Source: Rutidosis leptorrhynchoides (taxonomy: Eukaryota; Streptophyta; Magnoliopsida; Asterales; Asteraceae). Taken from it: a stretch of 64,000 bases of DNA. The stretch is from contig NC_092341.1 in NCBI RefSeq assembly GCF_046630445.1, positions 294,132,001-294,196,000 on the forward strand, written 5' to 3'. Below are positions 35,161 to 47,876 of the stretch, piece by piece (positions within the stretch are counted from its first letter, which is position 1; the number at the start of each line of letters is the position of its first letter). The notes beneath the pieces were generated by a model. It made no database searches. It saw nothing but the letters and a program-made list of their open reading frames with translations, and was not told where the DNA came from. The position numbers were made by a program, and so were the translations under genes.

Positions 35161-36225
35161 GCAGAGTCCAGAGCTTTTCAGATGTCAGTTGAGAAGGCAA
35201 CTAAAATTGACGATGTGATCACCAGTATGGTTTTAATCAACTCAATACCTGCTCGTGTATTGTTTGATTGTGGTGCAAATAAGTCTTTTATGTCATTAGA
35301 CTTTTGTGCTAAGTTGAATATACCTGCTACTGTGATGCCTGAACCTGTTAGAGTTAAGGTAGGTGATGGAAAGATCACACCCGTCACAATGTTTGTGACT
35401 GGGGTTAGTATTGATATTGAGGGAAAGTCATTTCCTATGACTTGTTTAGTTTTACCTATTCCTAGTTTTGATTTAGTGTTAGGAATGGATTGGCTGAGCC
35501 CACTTAGAGCTAGTATTAAGTGTGATAGGAAAATGATTTCCTTTCATTTAGCTGATGGAACCCGTGTTATAGCCCGAGGGGAACGGGGTGGGTATAATTT
35601 TCCGTTGATATCAATGATGAAAGCCAAGAAATAAGTATCCAAAGGGTGTGAATCGTTCCTAGCTTATGTAGTAGATGGTAAAAAAGAAAATAAATCTATA
35701 GCCGATATTCCGGTAGTTTTAGAGTTTTCGAAAGTGTTTCCAGACGAGTTACCAGGGTTACCGCCGGTAAGAGAAGTAGAATATAAGATTGAATTGGTGC
35801 CTGGAGCCACTCCAGTTGCCAAAGCCCCGTATCGTTTAGCGCCATCAGAAATTCGTGAGATGATGTCACAAATTCAGGAGCTATTAGATTGTGGGTTTAT
35901 TAGACCGAGTTCTTCTCCTTGGGGTGCACCGGTATTATTTTTTAAAAAGAAAGACGGTACCATGCGTATGTGTATAGATTATCGGGAGTTGAATAAGAGA
36001 ACAGTAAAGAATAAGTACCCGTTGCCTAGAATAGATGATTTATTCGATCAGTTGCAGGGTGCTTCATACTTCTCCAAGATAGATTTACTATCTGGGTATC
36101 ATCAAGTTAGAGTTGCAGAATCTGACATCCCGAAGACAGCGTTTAGAACTAGGTACGGTCATTATGAGTTCTTGGTCATGCCGTTTGGGTTAACCAACGC
36201 GCCAGCAGTCTTCATGGATCTGATG
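35161..36225 (+). pseudogene. pol: Fossil protease and partial RT of element E
   Basis: Protease-like region with ARVLFDCGANKSFMSLDFC (about 35250-35310), where the usual catalytic DSG/DTG is DCG, and VLGMDWLS. RT from about 35730 with [34 protein letters not shown] and MPFGLTNAP, cut just after FMDLM by the LTR of element B. Fossil. Confidence 0.85.
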
Positions 36226-36712
36226 TGTGACAACCCAGAAATTTCCTACCAAATTTAAACTTTATATTTAAATGATTGAATGTTTCTGACACGATAAGCA
36301 AAGTCTGTATTATTGAAATCTCAAAAACTTTGAAATTGTGTTCATGTATTCATTTACCCTTCGACTGCTCTCGATGATTCACGAACAATTATGTGTAAAT
36401 AGATACGTATGAATATACATATGTGTGAATATTAAAATGAGAAATATTAATAAAACATTAAACGGTTTGATTGATATGAAAATAAGTTATGAAATCTATG
36501 ATATGACTTGAGAACGTTAACAAAGTATTAAATGAATATTACATTACATGAACGTAATTGTTTCAATATACTTATCAACAGAATTTGAAGATAATATCAA
36601 ATGATTGAATTATCAGATACATTGTGATATGATTACGGGTCTCTGTTGAGTGGTCCACTTTGATTTAGGAAACCTTTTCTTTTTAACGATATTCGAAATA
36701 AATGGTAAAGTG

Positions 36713-36861
<149 letters not shown>

Positions 36862-37025
36862 CATAATAGTTATTAGTATTATCATTAATATTATCATAAT
36901 ATTTATTATTATTAGTATTATTATAATTAAAACTAATATTAGTAACACCTAATTATTATGATTACTATTATTATCATTAATATGAACGCGATATAAAAGA
37001 CGATTAAAAGCTATTAAACGAATCG

Positions 37026-37030
37026 AGTAG
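37026..37030 (+). repeat. Target-site duplication AGTAG, left of the solo LTR
   Basis: AGTAG precedes TGTAACACCG and is repeated at 39045-39049 after TTTTACA. Confidence 0.93.
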
Positions 37031-39044
37031 TGTAACACCGTATTTTTTTTTTAAATAACACAGCCGAAGTCTTGTTTACAAAACGTGCCCTTACGTACAA
37101 ACATAAACATAATTATTACACTTCATACATAAATACATTTTTATCAAAAGCCGATGTTACGTTAATATCCGATTTCATATAAACAACATCAGAGTTCTAG
37201 ACTTGTCGAACACAACCCAACACGCCCCTCTTCTTCCATGTCCACAAAAGCAAAAGACCTATAACCTGCAAGGGGGAAGGTGGAGGGGTTAGCACGAAGC
37301 TAAGTGAATGGACTAATCTAACAGCTAAAACACACAGGTACAATCACTAGAACATGCATCATCAAGTTAATCAGACAGTTAATCACATATCCACTAGAAT
37401 CATACAGAAATATAGCAATACAAATACAATATCATACAATAACCAACAATCAACTAAATCCAAAGTCCATCAAAATCATCTACAGCAACGGTCAATCCAA
37501 AGTAACCGTGATGACTACAAGCAATGGTCAATCAGAAGCAACTATCTGGGTAATCCGAAGCAACCCATTGAGAGACTCAGCGGCCTGGCCGGGCCAATGA
37601 CCCCCAGTTGATCAGTCTAGAGTCTACCGAAAACTCATAACTCTGTATCACTAGTATAAGTCTTCCACACGCGACGGACGCGTGATTCCGACTTATATTA
37701 ATCATACAACATCAATGAGCCCAACCTGATTAGAAGCAAGGTTGATCTCTCCCGACCTGATCAGAAGCAAGGTCGGTACAATAAACGCGCGAGGTCATAG
37801 TCCACATCACACAACAACAAAGGTTCGAATCATAGCAACTAGGTCAACGGTCTAGGTCATGTCACTATATGCCTTAACGGCTAGATTAACCCACTTACCA
37901 AAAACCATCACAAGAAGAACTCAGAGGTCTTATATTTCCGAGTCTTCATTTCTCCTGATCACCTGGAAACATCATAAACAAAGTTAGTATAGTGTTCTAA
38001 TCAATAATATAATTAATAAATACTATAAACTAGGTCATATTATCATATATTCATCATATTATAAGTCTACAACATGAACTCAATCAATAACGACCCTAAA
38101 CGAGTACAAAATAAGAAATACACAACAAAATCCCTTCTTTTGACCAAAATAAAGTTTGATCTAGCTTTTTAAAACCTTATAATTGTAAAGTAAACTTCAA
38201 GACGAGTCCAATAATAGTTTATTCATCGAAAACGGAGTTATGGTTGGAAAGTTACAGCCTTTTCAATTTTACCAAAAACTGACCAGTGGTCACTCGCGCG
38301 GACGAGACCTCACTCGTGCGAGTGAGTCCTCAACCGCATGGTTGAGCCTCAAACATGTGGTCACACGTACGGTTGACCTGTCTGAAGTGTGGGAGCTGTT
38401 AGAACATTCCAGCTCGCTGATTTTTGCCATTTTGGCCCAAAAACTCTATTTTTGCAAGATCTAACACCAAAATCACTCCCAAAACATCATATAAACTATA
38501 TAAAATATATTTCTAACATTAATTGAACATATCAAACACATTTAGATCAAGAATTAAGTAAAATCTAACCAAAACCCATAAGAACACAAAAACCCAATTT
38601 GCAACAAGATTAATACATGAATCTGTGAATTACTTACCTTGTGTTGATCACGAAATCACTAGGAATCTGAATCTCCAACTTGTTTAAATTAATTTTAACA
38701 AGATCAAAAGCTAGGGTTTATGAGCTCAAGTGTGTGTGTTTACGTGTGTTAATTCCCAAAGAAGAAATGGGAAGCTTCCAGGCTTCCCTAGACATATATG
38801 GGTTTTAAAACCCACTCCCCATATCACACGGGTATTTAACTGTAAACTAAAACCTTTCGCACCACGTTAGGCGGTCTTAACGAAGTCCAAATAAAATAAA
38901 CAAACTTGTTCTGTGACCCTTGTCACGAACTGGTCTTAACCAAATAGTCAAATGACTATAAATATTCAACTAATAAAATAACAATATAAACGCACACAAG
39001 GGCAAAATTGCCATTTCATCTAGGCCCAATTATCGGGTTTTACA
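37031..39044 (-). mobile_element. Solo LTR of the E family, inverted, inside LTR B
   Basis: TGTAACACCGTATTTT to CGGGTTTTACA on the plus strand, flanked by perfect AGTAG duplications (37026-37030 and 39045-39049). Read on the minus strand it follows the E LTR: GGTTAAGACCAGTTCGTGACAAGGGTCACAGAAC and the same palindromic ACTCG/CGAGT boxes. Length 2014 bp with no internal region, the usual product of LTR-LTR recombination. Fossil. Confidence 0.93.
38309..38346 (-). repeat. Palindromic boxes in the solo LTR
   Basis: CTCACTCGTGCGAGTGAG at 38309-38326 (8-base arms) and CTCAACCGCATGGTTGAG at 38329-38346 (7-base arms, 4-base loop) stand almost side by side. They are the counterpart of the array in the E LTR. 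Confidence 0.85.
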
Positions 39045-39983
39045 AGTAGGAAATAATGAGTATGAGTATCATGATGAAATTTAAAATATCGTAAGATATT
39101 GATTTAGATAAAATTATCGTTTTTCATTATTTTTATCACTATTACTATTAAAAGTATTATTAATATTAAAACTATCATTTTTACAAAAAATATTATTCTT
39201 AATAGGAATATCATTGTTAATATAAAATTTCATTTTTTAAGAATTATCATTTTATCATAATACCATTTTTCGTAAATAAAAATATAATTATTATTATTAT
39301 CAGTAGAATAATAATAATTATTATTACAAAATAATAAAACTTTTACTTACTATTATTATTATAGATATTATTTTATCAAATAAATATGTGATACAAACAT
39401 ATTTTGCTACGTATAATATAATTACATTAATAATACCTATCATATTATTTTTATGATAATAAATGAACTTTATAAATTTTATTACTTAAGATATATAAGA
39501 GTATATTTTAATACAAAATTTTATTAAAAAATGAATTATATTATTTACTCTAATAAACCTTTTAAAAAACATTTAAAAATATAAAACGACGATATTTAAA
39601 CTATATAATAATCATGTATAAATTTTGGGAATCATTTTGAGTCAAATTGACTTTTGTTGACTTTTGCATATTAGTCTCGAGCATTAGGATTGTGATACAC
39701 TACGACTTAATCTATATTGTTAGACAATTATTGATCATTATATAAATATATATACTTAATATAGGTTCGTGAATCCAAGGCCAACCTTGCATTCTTCAAT
39801 GTCGTCATATGTATTTTTACTACAAATACAGTATTGTGAGTTTCATTACTCCATTTTAAATGCTTTTGCAATATATATTTTTTGGGACTGAGAATACATG
39901 CGCTTTTATAAAGGTTTCACGAAATAGACACAAGTAATCGAAACTACATTATATGGTTAAATGATCGAAGCCGAATATCTCCC

Positions 39984-40235
39984 TTTTGCTTGGTAGCCTA
40001 AGAATTAGTAAACCGATCTACTAATTGACGCGAATCCTAAAGATAGATCTATTGGGCCTAACAAACCCCATCCAAAGTACCGGATGCTTTAGTACTTCGA
40101 ATTCATTTTTATCATGTCCGATGGATGTCCCAGAATGATAGGGGATATTCTTATATGCATCTTGTTAATGTCGGTTACCAGGTGTTCAATCCATATGAAT
40201 GATTTTTGTCTCTATTCATGGGACGTATATTTATG
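39984..40235 (+). promoter_or_regulatory. LTR core block shared by LTR B and the Tekay LTR
   Basis: About 250 bases nearly match 16231-16490, including AATTGACGCGAATCCTAAAG, ATCTATTGGGCCTAACAAAC, GGATGCTTTAGTACTTCGAA and TCTTATAT.TGCATCTTGTT, while the flanking LTR sequence has diverged strongly. The TTATATATGCAT word in the Tekay copies is a plausible TATA element. A promoter role is inferred from conservation and position, not shown. Confidence 0.5.
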
Positions 40236-40660
40236 AGAAATGGAAATGAAATTCTTGTGGTCTATCAAAATGATGGAAATGAATGATTATGATAAACTAA
40301 TGAACTCACCAACCTTTTGGTTGACACTTGAAAGCATGTTTATTCTCAGGTATTAAAGAAATCTTTCGCTGTACATTAGCTCATTTTAAGGATATTACTT
40401 GAAGTCATTCATGGCATATTTCGAAGAACGTTGCATTCGAGTCATTGAGTTCATCAAAGATTATTATTAAGTCAATTTATCGTTGAATAGTGGATATTAT
40501 GAAATGGTAGGCATGCCTGTCAATTGTCGATGTAAAGAAAGTTTGTCTTTTAAAAACGAATGCAATGTTTGTAAAATGTATCATATAGAGGTCAAATACC
40601 TCGCGATGTAATCATATGTTATTGTATTTGTTCTTATGAATTAGGACGGGTCTTTACATG

Positions 40661-40672
40661 TGGTATCAGAGC
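40661..40672 (+). other. Primer binding site of element B
   Basis: TGGTATCAGAGC two bases after the LTR end. Confidence 0.9.
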
Positions 40673-40893
40673 GGAGGTCTTAGCGAACCAGGTCTGCATT
40701 AGTGTGTCTAACTGATAAGTCGTTAGGATGCATTAGTGAGTCTGGACTTCGACCGTGTCTGCATGTCAAAAGTTTTGCTTATCATTTTGTGTCGAAAATT
40801 TACTACTTATCATACTTAGGAAATTACCTGCTTATCATCCTTAGTCTAGACACGTCTTGCTGCATTGATTGCATGAATAGTGTAAAACAAAAT

Positions 40894-40964
40894 TCATATC
40901 TTAGCGTATCTGCTAAATCATATCTTAGCGTATCTGCTAAATCATATCTTATCGTATCTATTAC
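40894..40964 (+). repeat. 24-bp unit in three copies in leader B
   Basis: TCATATCTTAGCGTATCTGCTAAA occurs at 40894 and 40918 and, partly changed, at 40942. Leaders A, C and D have a single unit, so this is a local expansion. Confidence 0.85.
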
Positions 40965-41111
40965 TGTAAACTTTGCCTGACATATTCCGTAAATTCCTCC
41001 GTAATCTACGAAATCTTTTGATCTATATATATATATTATATGTAATTAGAATACCACCCGATAGTCGGAAAATCGTTTCATATTGAAAAATCCTTTATTC
41101 AATCGTTCGAA

Positions 41112-41955
41112 ATGGAATTCGTCATTAGTTCAAGTCACTCGGATTCCGAAATGGAATCTCACTCAAGCTCCGAAAGTAGTGTGATCGGAATGGATCAACC
41201 AATCAGCCATTGGGGATGGGTTCGTAGTCTCCTCAATCATTAGAGACAAGAAGAAGGTGATCCCTTCCATCCACCACATTGCCCTCTTGGTGAAGAAACT
41301 AAAGCACTTACCGGCGAACCTGTTCGTGATACTATTTTCTCTCTCATTTCCAGAGTATCTCGTCATGATTATATACTATCTTGAATTCAAGATCTTATTC
41401 ATCCGCTCGTTCGAACCAACAATCACCCCGGTGTAATAGAAGAAGTCAACGAGCTTCGCGCTCGGGTAGTGGCTTTGGAGAATATGGTGCAAAGGTTACA
41501 AACACCAGCAGCAGCACCAGCAGCATAACCAGTACCACCATCATCAACGCCAATAGAACAATTACCACCACCAACAACATCCACATTCCATGCTTCAACA
41601 ACATAAACTGTCCCACGAGCATCAACGTCATATGCTCTGTAGATACCAAGGAATACCAGCAAAAACAAACGATGAAGTATTAATTCATAACTTCATTGGA
41701 GAAACATTCTACGGCGATTAGGTAATCTCCAAAGTCTTAGAGATTATTTATTCTAGCCCTAACCATAAATCAGATGAGTGAACCAAAATGATAGAAGGAA
41801 GAGTAGAAACTCTGACAAGAATGGTGCGTGATTTACAAGCTAGACTTGTTTTACCAACAACATCAACAGTACCGTTAGCATCACCAGCACAGTCAGTACC
41901 GTCAGCATTGTCAGAATTAGCAGCACCTATAACATCACAAGCTTCACCAGTTTAA
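41112..41955 (+). pseudogene. Leader accessory ORF of element B (Ser/Asp-rich start, coiled-coil block)
   Basis: Coding-like region starting ATGGAATTCGTCATTAG. It has a Ser/Asp/Glu-rich first part (SDSEMESHSSSESS), a middle with GWVRS and GDPFH.P, and a heptad block EVNELRARVVALENMVQ near 41438-41490, then a Pro/Ala/Ser/Thr-rich tail. A second, similar heptad block (VETLTRMVRDLQARL) lies near 41806-41850. Counterparts occur in leaders A, C and D. No known domain recognised. Fossil. Confidence 0.55.
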
Positions 41956-42232
41956 GAACCACTGTGGACATCATTACGAATCAATAACGCATATATTGTA
42001 GTGACCCGGAAAATTTCGACTAAATTTAAACCAAACTCTCGATACGATATTATATTTTGACACGATAAGCAAAGCCTAATAGAATGAGTCTCACAAATTT
42101 TGAACTGTTTTCATATATGCAATTACCCTTCGATTGTTCTCGACAATTCACGAACAACTATTTGTAAATAGATACATATATATTTAAAAATATAAATATA
42201 CATATCAATTCGAAATATAATTTGAAATATTA

Positions 42233-42234
<2 letters not shown>

Positions 42235-42265
<31 letters not shown>
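42235..42265. repeat. (AT)n microsatellite in LTR C
   Basis: About fifteen uninterrupted AT units near the start of LTR C. Confidence 0.95.
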
Positions 42266-42266
<1 letters not shown>

Positions 42267-44408
42267 TAACCTATAGGATATTATCATCCACTGTCTCATT
42301 CTATCCATGAATATATATTCCCGTGACTAGTCACTGTTTTTGTTCTTAATGATTTATGATTGTCTCTTTCCCCACCATTTTAAAATCATGGAGTATATAT
42401 GAATATACACATACATATAATGGTGTATCATCCACCACAAGTCATCAACTTTCTGTTACTTTTGAACCTTGATCAAACCCCACATCCCACTACCACTTAT
42501 TAAATCCGTGTTCCTAATTCCATTTCAATGTCTATTCTAAAGTCACCACTGATCTTTTCATGTTATCTCTTTTATATTGGATAGATTCTCTCTATGCATA
42601 ATAATTGATTAGTGTTTCCTGTTTTCAATCCCTTTCATTACTTGGCATATATAAAAATTACATAACACACGTAATTGAAGACAACTGGCAATTAACATCA
42701 CATGTTAATTAAACTATTACTTAATTTAATACTCTAAATAAACATGACCATTTTAACCATGGGACACGTCCATATCACAAAAAAATTACCACTTTCATTG
42801 AATCCACTTTCAATCACCACAATATTACCATCAAAACCCACCATCTATCACTTTCATGTGGTGCTTAATATTGAAGGATTCAAAAATAAAACTACCATTT
42901 TCAACTCAAACCAACCATCACTCTCTCATCTCTCTCTCTCTCTCTTATATATGCAATCGAAGAACTCCCTCAAATCATCCCTCGAACACTTTTATCTTTC
43001 TACTGCTGTTTTCTGTTGACCCAGGAAACTCTCTTGTTGTTGCTAGAACTGCCGTTTCTTTTGCTTCTGTTTAATGGACGTGATTCACCACCTGCTACTT
43101 TCAAATTTTGCTACTATACCACTGAATAATTTGGTCAATGAATGATGATGATGGCGATTAAGGAGATGATGAACCATTAAACGAAATAAACTGCTACAGC
43201 AACATCTTCCTATATTTCTGTTTATATTCATAATAAGTAACCATCATCATCGTTGGCGAATTCTACTATTACCATAAGCTACGGCTGCTATACTCCCTTT
43301 TGTTTTATATCGCAAACACACCTATGCATACATCTAAGAACTCATAACCCAAATCACTTCACCACCACAAAACACTCCAATAAACGACTTTCTGTTTCCT
43401 TTCGAAAGCACCATCACAGGATTGCTTTGTTGCCCGTAAAACCCATCACTTCTCATCACTTTTGCTGCGTTTTCTTTTCTGTTAAAAACCCACGTAACCT
43501 GCAACTCCACGGTATAGCTTGAACCTTCTGTTGTTATAAACCCCATCGAAACACCACCACCCAAAACAAAACCCATTTGAAAAACCCCATCTAGTTTATT
43601 TTTTTTTCCTTTCTTTCTCTTGTAAACCATCGTAGGAAAATCACAATGAAATCATCGACTTATTTATATATTTTTCTAATCAATAAAACCACCATACAAC
43701 CACCATAACTCAACCATTAAACACCAACCCAAATAGACCTGCAACAACTCCTATTTTTTTTTTCTTTCTAATTTCGAAACCCAAAAGAATGATGATGAAC
43801 TGTACAGAAACGATAAAGAAAGAAGAAACAGAAATAAATGGTGATGGTTAGTGAGGAAGACGATGAACAGTGATATTACCGATATTATGCTGTTATTTTT
43901 TTTACTGGCCAACAACCAAGAACATGGGACCAGAACCCTACGGTTTTTATTTTAGAAAAATAGATTAAATAAAAAATAGGGAAAGCAGCCGTATTTTTAT
44001 GTTGTTTCTTGGGCCTCGGTTTCTCTTTTGGGCCATATTATTTGAAGCTTATTTGAGCCGTGATCCAAGCAAATAGGTTGGGCCATGTACAGAGTTTTTA
44101 AATTGGGCCGAAAACATTCTATGATTCTGTTGTTGTTCGATGTACGAAGATGTAGAAGAAGGTATCATATGGATTACTTAATTGGGCCGTGATATTTCTG
44201 TGTTCTAGTCGGGCTAAAACTCGATTTAAACTAAATAATGAGGATAGTAAATTGTTAGCGTATGATGAAGATGATGGAAACTAGATCATGTGATGATGAT
44301 GATATTGGTTTGGCCTCTGATCGTTTGCTTTTGAAAAATAAGAAGAAAAACACTTACTTATACGAGTTATATATCTTAGTAGGTGATATTAAAACAGAAT
44401 TATAGAAA

Positions 44409-44475
44409 TGGAAGAATGGATAGGGGTGTTTGGGTTTAACCTAGAAGTCGCAGGTTCGAATCCAGTCTGGGGCAT
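44409..44475 (+). other. tRNA-like fragment with a consensus B box
   Basis: GGTTCGAATCC at 44452-44462 is a perfect RNA polymerase III B box. About 30 bases upstream GAATGGATAGGGGTG is a weak A-box candidate. Around the B box GCAGG-TTCGAAT-CCAGT would form most of a T-arm, but no full cloverleaf folds. An (ATT)n run starts about 48 bases downstream, like a SINE tail. It is either a decayed SINE head or a tRNA-like piece within the LTR. Confidence 0.35.
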
Positions 44476-44509
44476 TATTTTAAGCCATTTTCTTTTGAGG
44501 TAGAATTTC

Positions 44510-44745
<236 letters not shown>

Positions 44746-45291
44746 AAATTATCATTATCATTTTTATTATTAGTATTATCATTATTAATAAAGTTATTAT
44801 TATTATTATTAGTAAATCATTATTAACAAAACTATCATTTTAACGAATAACTATATATAACATGTAATTTAAGATATAATATAAATATACGTTTAAAAAA
44901 AAGAATTTATTATAAATTCCATATAACCACAAATATATATAAATAATATATTAATAAATGAAATTATGTGATCTCCATTATATGTTTTAATAGATATACA
45001 ATTGATATAGGTTCGTGAATCCGAGGCCAACCTTGCATTGTTCAGTTTCGTCGTATGCATGTTTTTACTACAAAATATCGTATCGTGAGTTCATTTGATT
45101 CCCTTTTACTCTTTACATTTTTGGGACTGAGAATACATGCGCTGTTTTTATGACCGCTTTATTAAATGCTTTTGAAATATATTTTGAACTGCGAATACAT
45201 GAAATGCTTTTATAAATGTTTGACGAGATAGACACAAGCAAAACATTCCTCGAATGAATTATTATGCAGACAGAAGTTCTGCGGATTATTA

Positions 45292-45416
45292 TTGAATTAT
45301 GTGGACATGATAATTGCCACTATTGAATTATGTGGATATGATAATTGCCACCATTGAATTATGTGGACATGATAATTGCCACCATTGAATTATGTGGACA
45401 TGATAATTGCCACCAA
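45292..45416 (+). repeat. 31-bp tandem repeat, four units, in LTR C
   Basis: TTGAATTATGTGGACATGAT followed by AATTGCCACCA, starting at 45292, 45323, 45354 and 45385, nearly identical. Confidence 0.95.
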
Positions 45417-45854
45417 TTGAAGTGAATCTTATATATTGAGAGAATGATTTTATACACAGGTTATGTGTATGATATTTTGTACACGAGATATGTGTACGGT
45501 TATAAAGATTTGTTAAAATGGTTTCGTACATGAGAAAGGTGTACTGTATTTACAAAGATAACGCATGTACATTACAGGTGGGTATAGGATTCGGGCCCAT
45601 TTGTACCATGCAGGATTTAAATCTTGTGGTCTATTAAAATGATGAATTTTATTGTTTTTATGATAAACTTATGAACTCACCAACCTTTTGGTTAACACTT
45701 TAAAGCATGTTTATTCTCAGGTATGAAAGAAATCTTCCGCTGTGCATTTGCTCACATTATTTGGAGTCATTCATGACATATAGAGGTCCGTTCATCGCAA
45801 TGGGACCAACTGTTGAAGACTTCGTCCAGATGGATTAGGACGGGTCCCTTCAGT

Positions 45855-45866
45855 TGGTATCAGAGC
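45855..45866 (+). other. Primer binding site of element C
   Basis: TGGTATCAGAGC two bases after the LTR C end. Confidence 0.93.
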
Positions 45867-46237
45867 GGTGGTCTTAGCGAACCAGGTCTTGCATTAGTGT
45901 GTCTAACTGATAGTTGTTTAGGATGCATTAGTGAGTCTGGACTTCGACCGTGGCTGCATGTCAAAAGTTTTGCTTATCATTAGTGTCAAAAATTATTTGC
46001 TTATCATCCTTAAAGTCTAGATACGTCTTACTGCCTCTATTGCATAGACAGTGTACAGATAAATTCATATCTTAGCGTATCTGTTATTGTTACCTTTGCC
46101 AGACAGCTTCCGTAGATTCCTCCGTAACTTATGGGATTTTAGTATTATATATGCATATGTAAACTATGTATTGCAGGGTACTAATCTACATCCTATAATC
46201 TATTTCTTATCAAAAATCCTTCATCTAATCGTACGAG

Positions 46238-46765
46238 ATGAATCCCTCAACCAGTTCGAGTCCCTCAGATTCCGATAGCTATTCCGATAGTTATTTCGAC
46301 AGGTATTCCGACATGGATATTCACCTAAGCTCCGAAAGCAGTGTCAGCAGAATGAATCAACCAATCATCCATCCCCAATTCATCTGATGGGTTCGAAGTC
46401 GACTTAATCAATGAAGACGCAAAGAAGGCGATCCCTTCTACCAACCGAATTCACCTCTTGGTGAAGAACCTGAAGCACTTACCGACGAACCTATCCGGAA
46501 CACCATTTTTAGCCTCATTTCCAGAATAGCTCGACACGATTATATTCTATCCACAATTCTAAACCTTATTCATCCGCTCGTTCTGACCGACAATCATCCC
46601 GAAATAATGGAAGAAGTCAACGAGCTTCGCGCTCGAGTAATCAATTTGGAGAATATGGTGCAAAACTTACCAGCTTTAGCAACATCACCGACACCAACAG
46701 TACCACCAAAAACCCAAGTTTCAACATTACATGCCTCAGTATCTCATTCTGTGCCTCGAGCATAA
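46238..46765 (+). pseudogene. Leader accessory ORF of element C
   Basis: Starts ATGAATCCCTCAACC. The first part is Ser/Asp/Tyr-rich with a 12-bp repeat (ATTCCGATAG.TA). A middle segment has GDPFYQPNSPLGEEPEAL, then RHDYILSTILNLIHPL, then the heptad block EVNELRARVINLENMVQ near 46617-46667 and a Pro/Thr-rich tail ending VPRA. Same architecture as in leaders A, B and D. No known domain recognised. Fossil. Confidence 0.55.
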
Positions 46766-47876
46766 TCATCGTTCTACGTATCGTTCTATCTATTTTATCT
46801 TCGTTCTACATGGCAATTATGTAATCTCTAATGTCTTAGAGATTATATATTATTGTTCGAATGGTAAATCAAATGAGTTTAATATCATATTAACTCATTA
46901 AATTCATGATTACATCTGAGGAAAATATATATGTAAGTATATTTTCATAAAGATTGTAATTAAAAATTCTTTTGTACAAACTGTTAATGGTGAAAATATT
47001 TTAACGGGTAGGTAATACCCGAGGAATATTTAGATTTCACATTAATAAGTTACACTGTACATTCTTCGAATTTAATTCAACGATCATTTACTATCCTATT
47101 TACAACCACCGATATACGTATCCGTTCACCAAAGAATAACTATTTTCATTCAAATTCAATTTCGTATTTAGATTTTGACCTATCAGAATCCAACAAGTGG
47201 CATAATGAAGAAATAATGGACACAATAAAAAAAAAATTTGATTAGAAACAGACTAATTAACAATATGAAATTTTGTTAAGAATCCACGCTAACAAAATCC
47301 TAGCTAACTGTTCCTAGCTAACTGTTAATTCCTTATTGTACATTTAATTATCGCAATTTATTTTATCGCAATTTATATTCTCGCAATTTTATTTATCGTC
47401 ATTTAATTTCTGTTATTTATTTTACGCACTTTATTTATCGTCATTTAAATATTGTTATTTACGCATTTTAAATATCGGGACACGTATACAATGTTTTGAC
47501 ATATCATATCGACGCATCTATATATATTATTTAGAATTACCATAGTCACTCTATATGCAGTAATGCTGGAGTTAGCTATACAGGGTTGAGGTTGATTCTA
47601 CAATAATATATATAGTTTGAGTTGTGATCGAGTCTGAGACATGTACACGAGTCACGATACATATTAATTAATTCGAATATTATATATTAAACTATATATG
47701 AATTACTGGACTGTTAACTGTGGATATCGACTGTGGACTAATAACATTGGACAATTAAAATGAATTAAAATATTGATTATAACATATGAAACTAAACATC
47801 TCTTCAAATTTGCCACTTGATTTCGTCTTTATCCTCATTTGTATCTTGACAATTCCAATCTACGTTCAAACCTTCC
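46766..47876 (+). other. Leader C: hairpin motif and LTR-like block
   Basis: Non-coding. AACGGGTAGGTAATACCCG at 47003-47021 has arms CGGGTA/TACCCG. A duplicated word CCTAGCTAACTGTT lies near 47300-47325. From about 47478 to 47640 the sequence follows the middle of the Tekay LTR (15692-15860: CACGTATACAATGTTT, GTTAGCTATACAGGGTTGAG, TTTGAGTTGTGATC), although here it is inside a leader. Confidence 0.55.

Larger units (their letters stand above)
31411..36225 (+). mobile_element. Ty3/Gypsy chromovirus-like element E, 5' part, fossil
   Basis: 5' LTR about 31411-33666, primer site 33670-33681, gag about 33844-35100, protease and RT up to 36225, where element B interrupts it. RT and gag motifs are close to those of the Tekay-like element. 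The remaining pol and the 3' LTR were not found further right, so this is a 5' portion only. A related solo LTR lies inverted at 37031-39044, and the duplicate of the 5' LTR begins about 62631. The part that is present has about two or three breaks. Confidence 0.82.

Noticed and set aside
42744-43630. Possible small host genes
   Set aside because: Frames are short, overlap on both strands and lie in CT/ACC-rich LTR sequence without domains or splice structure.
44409-44475. A functional tRNA gene
   Set aside because: Only a B box and partial T-arm; no complete cloverleaf or acceptor stem.
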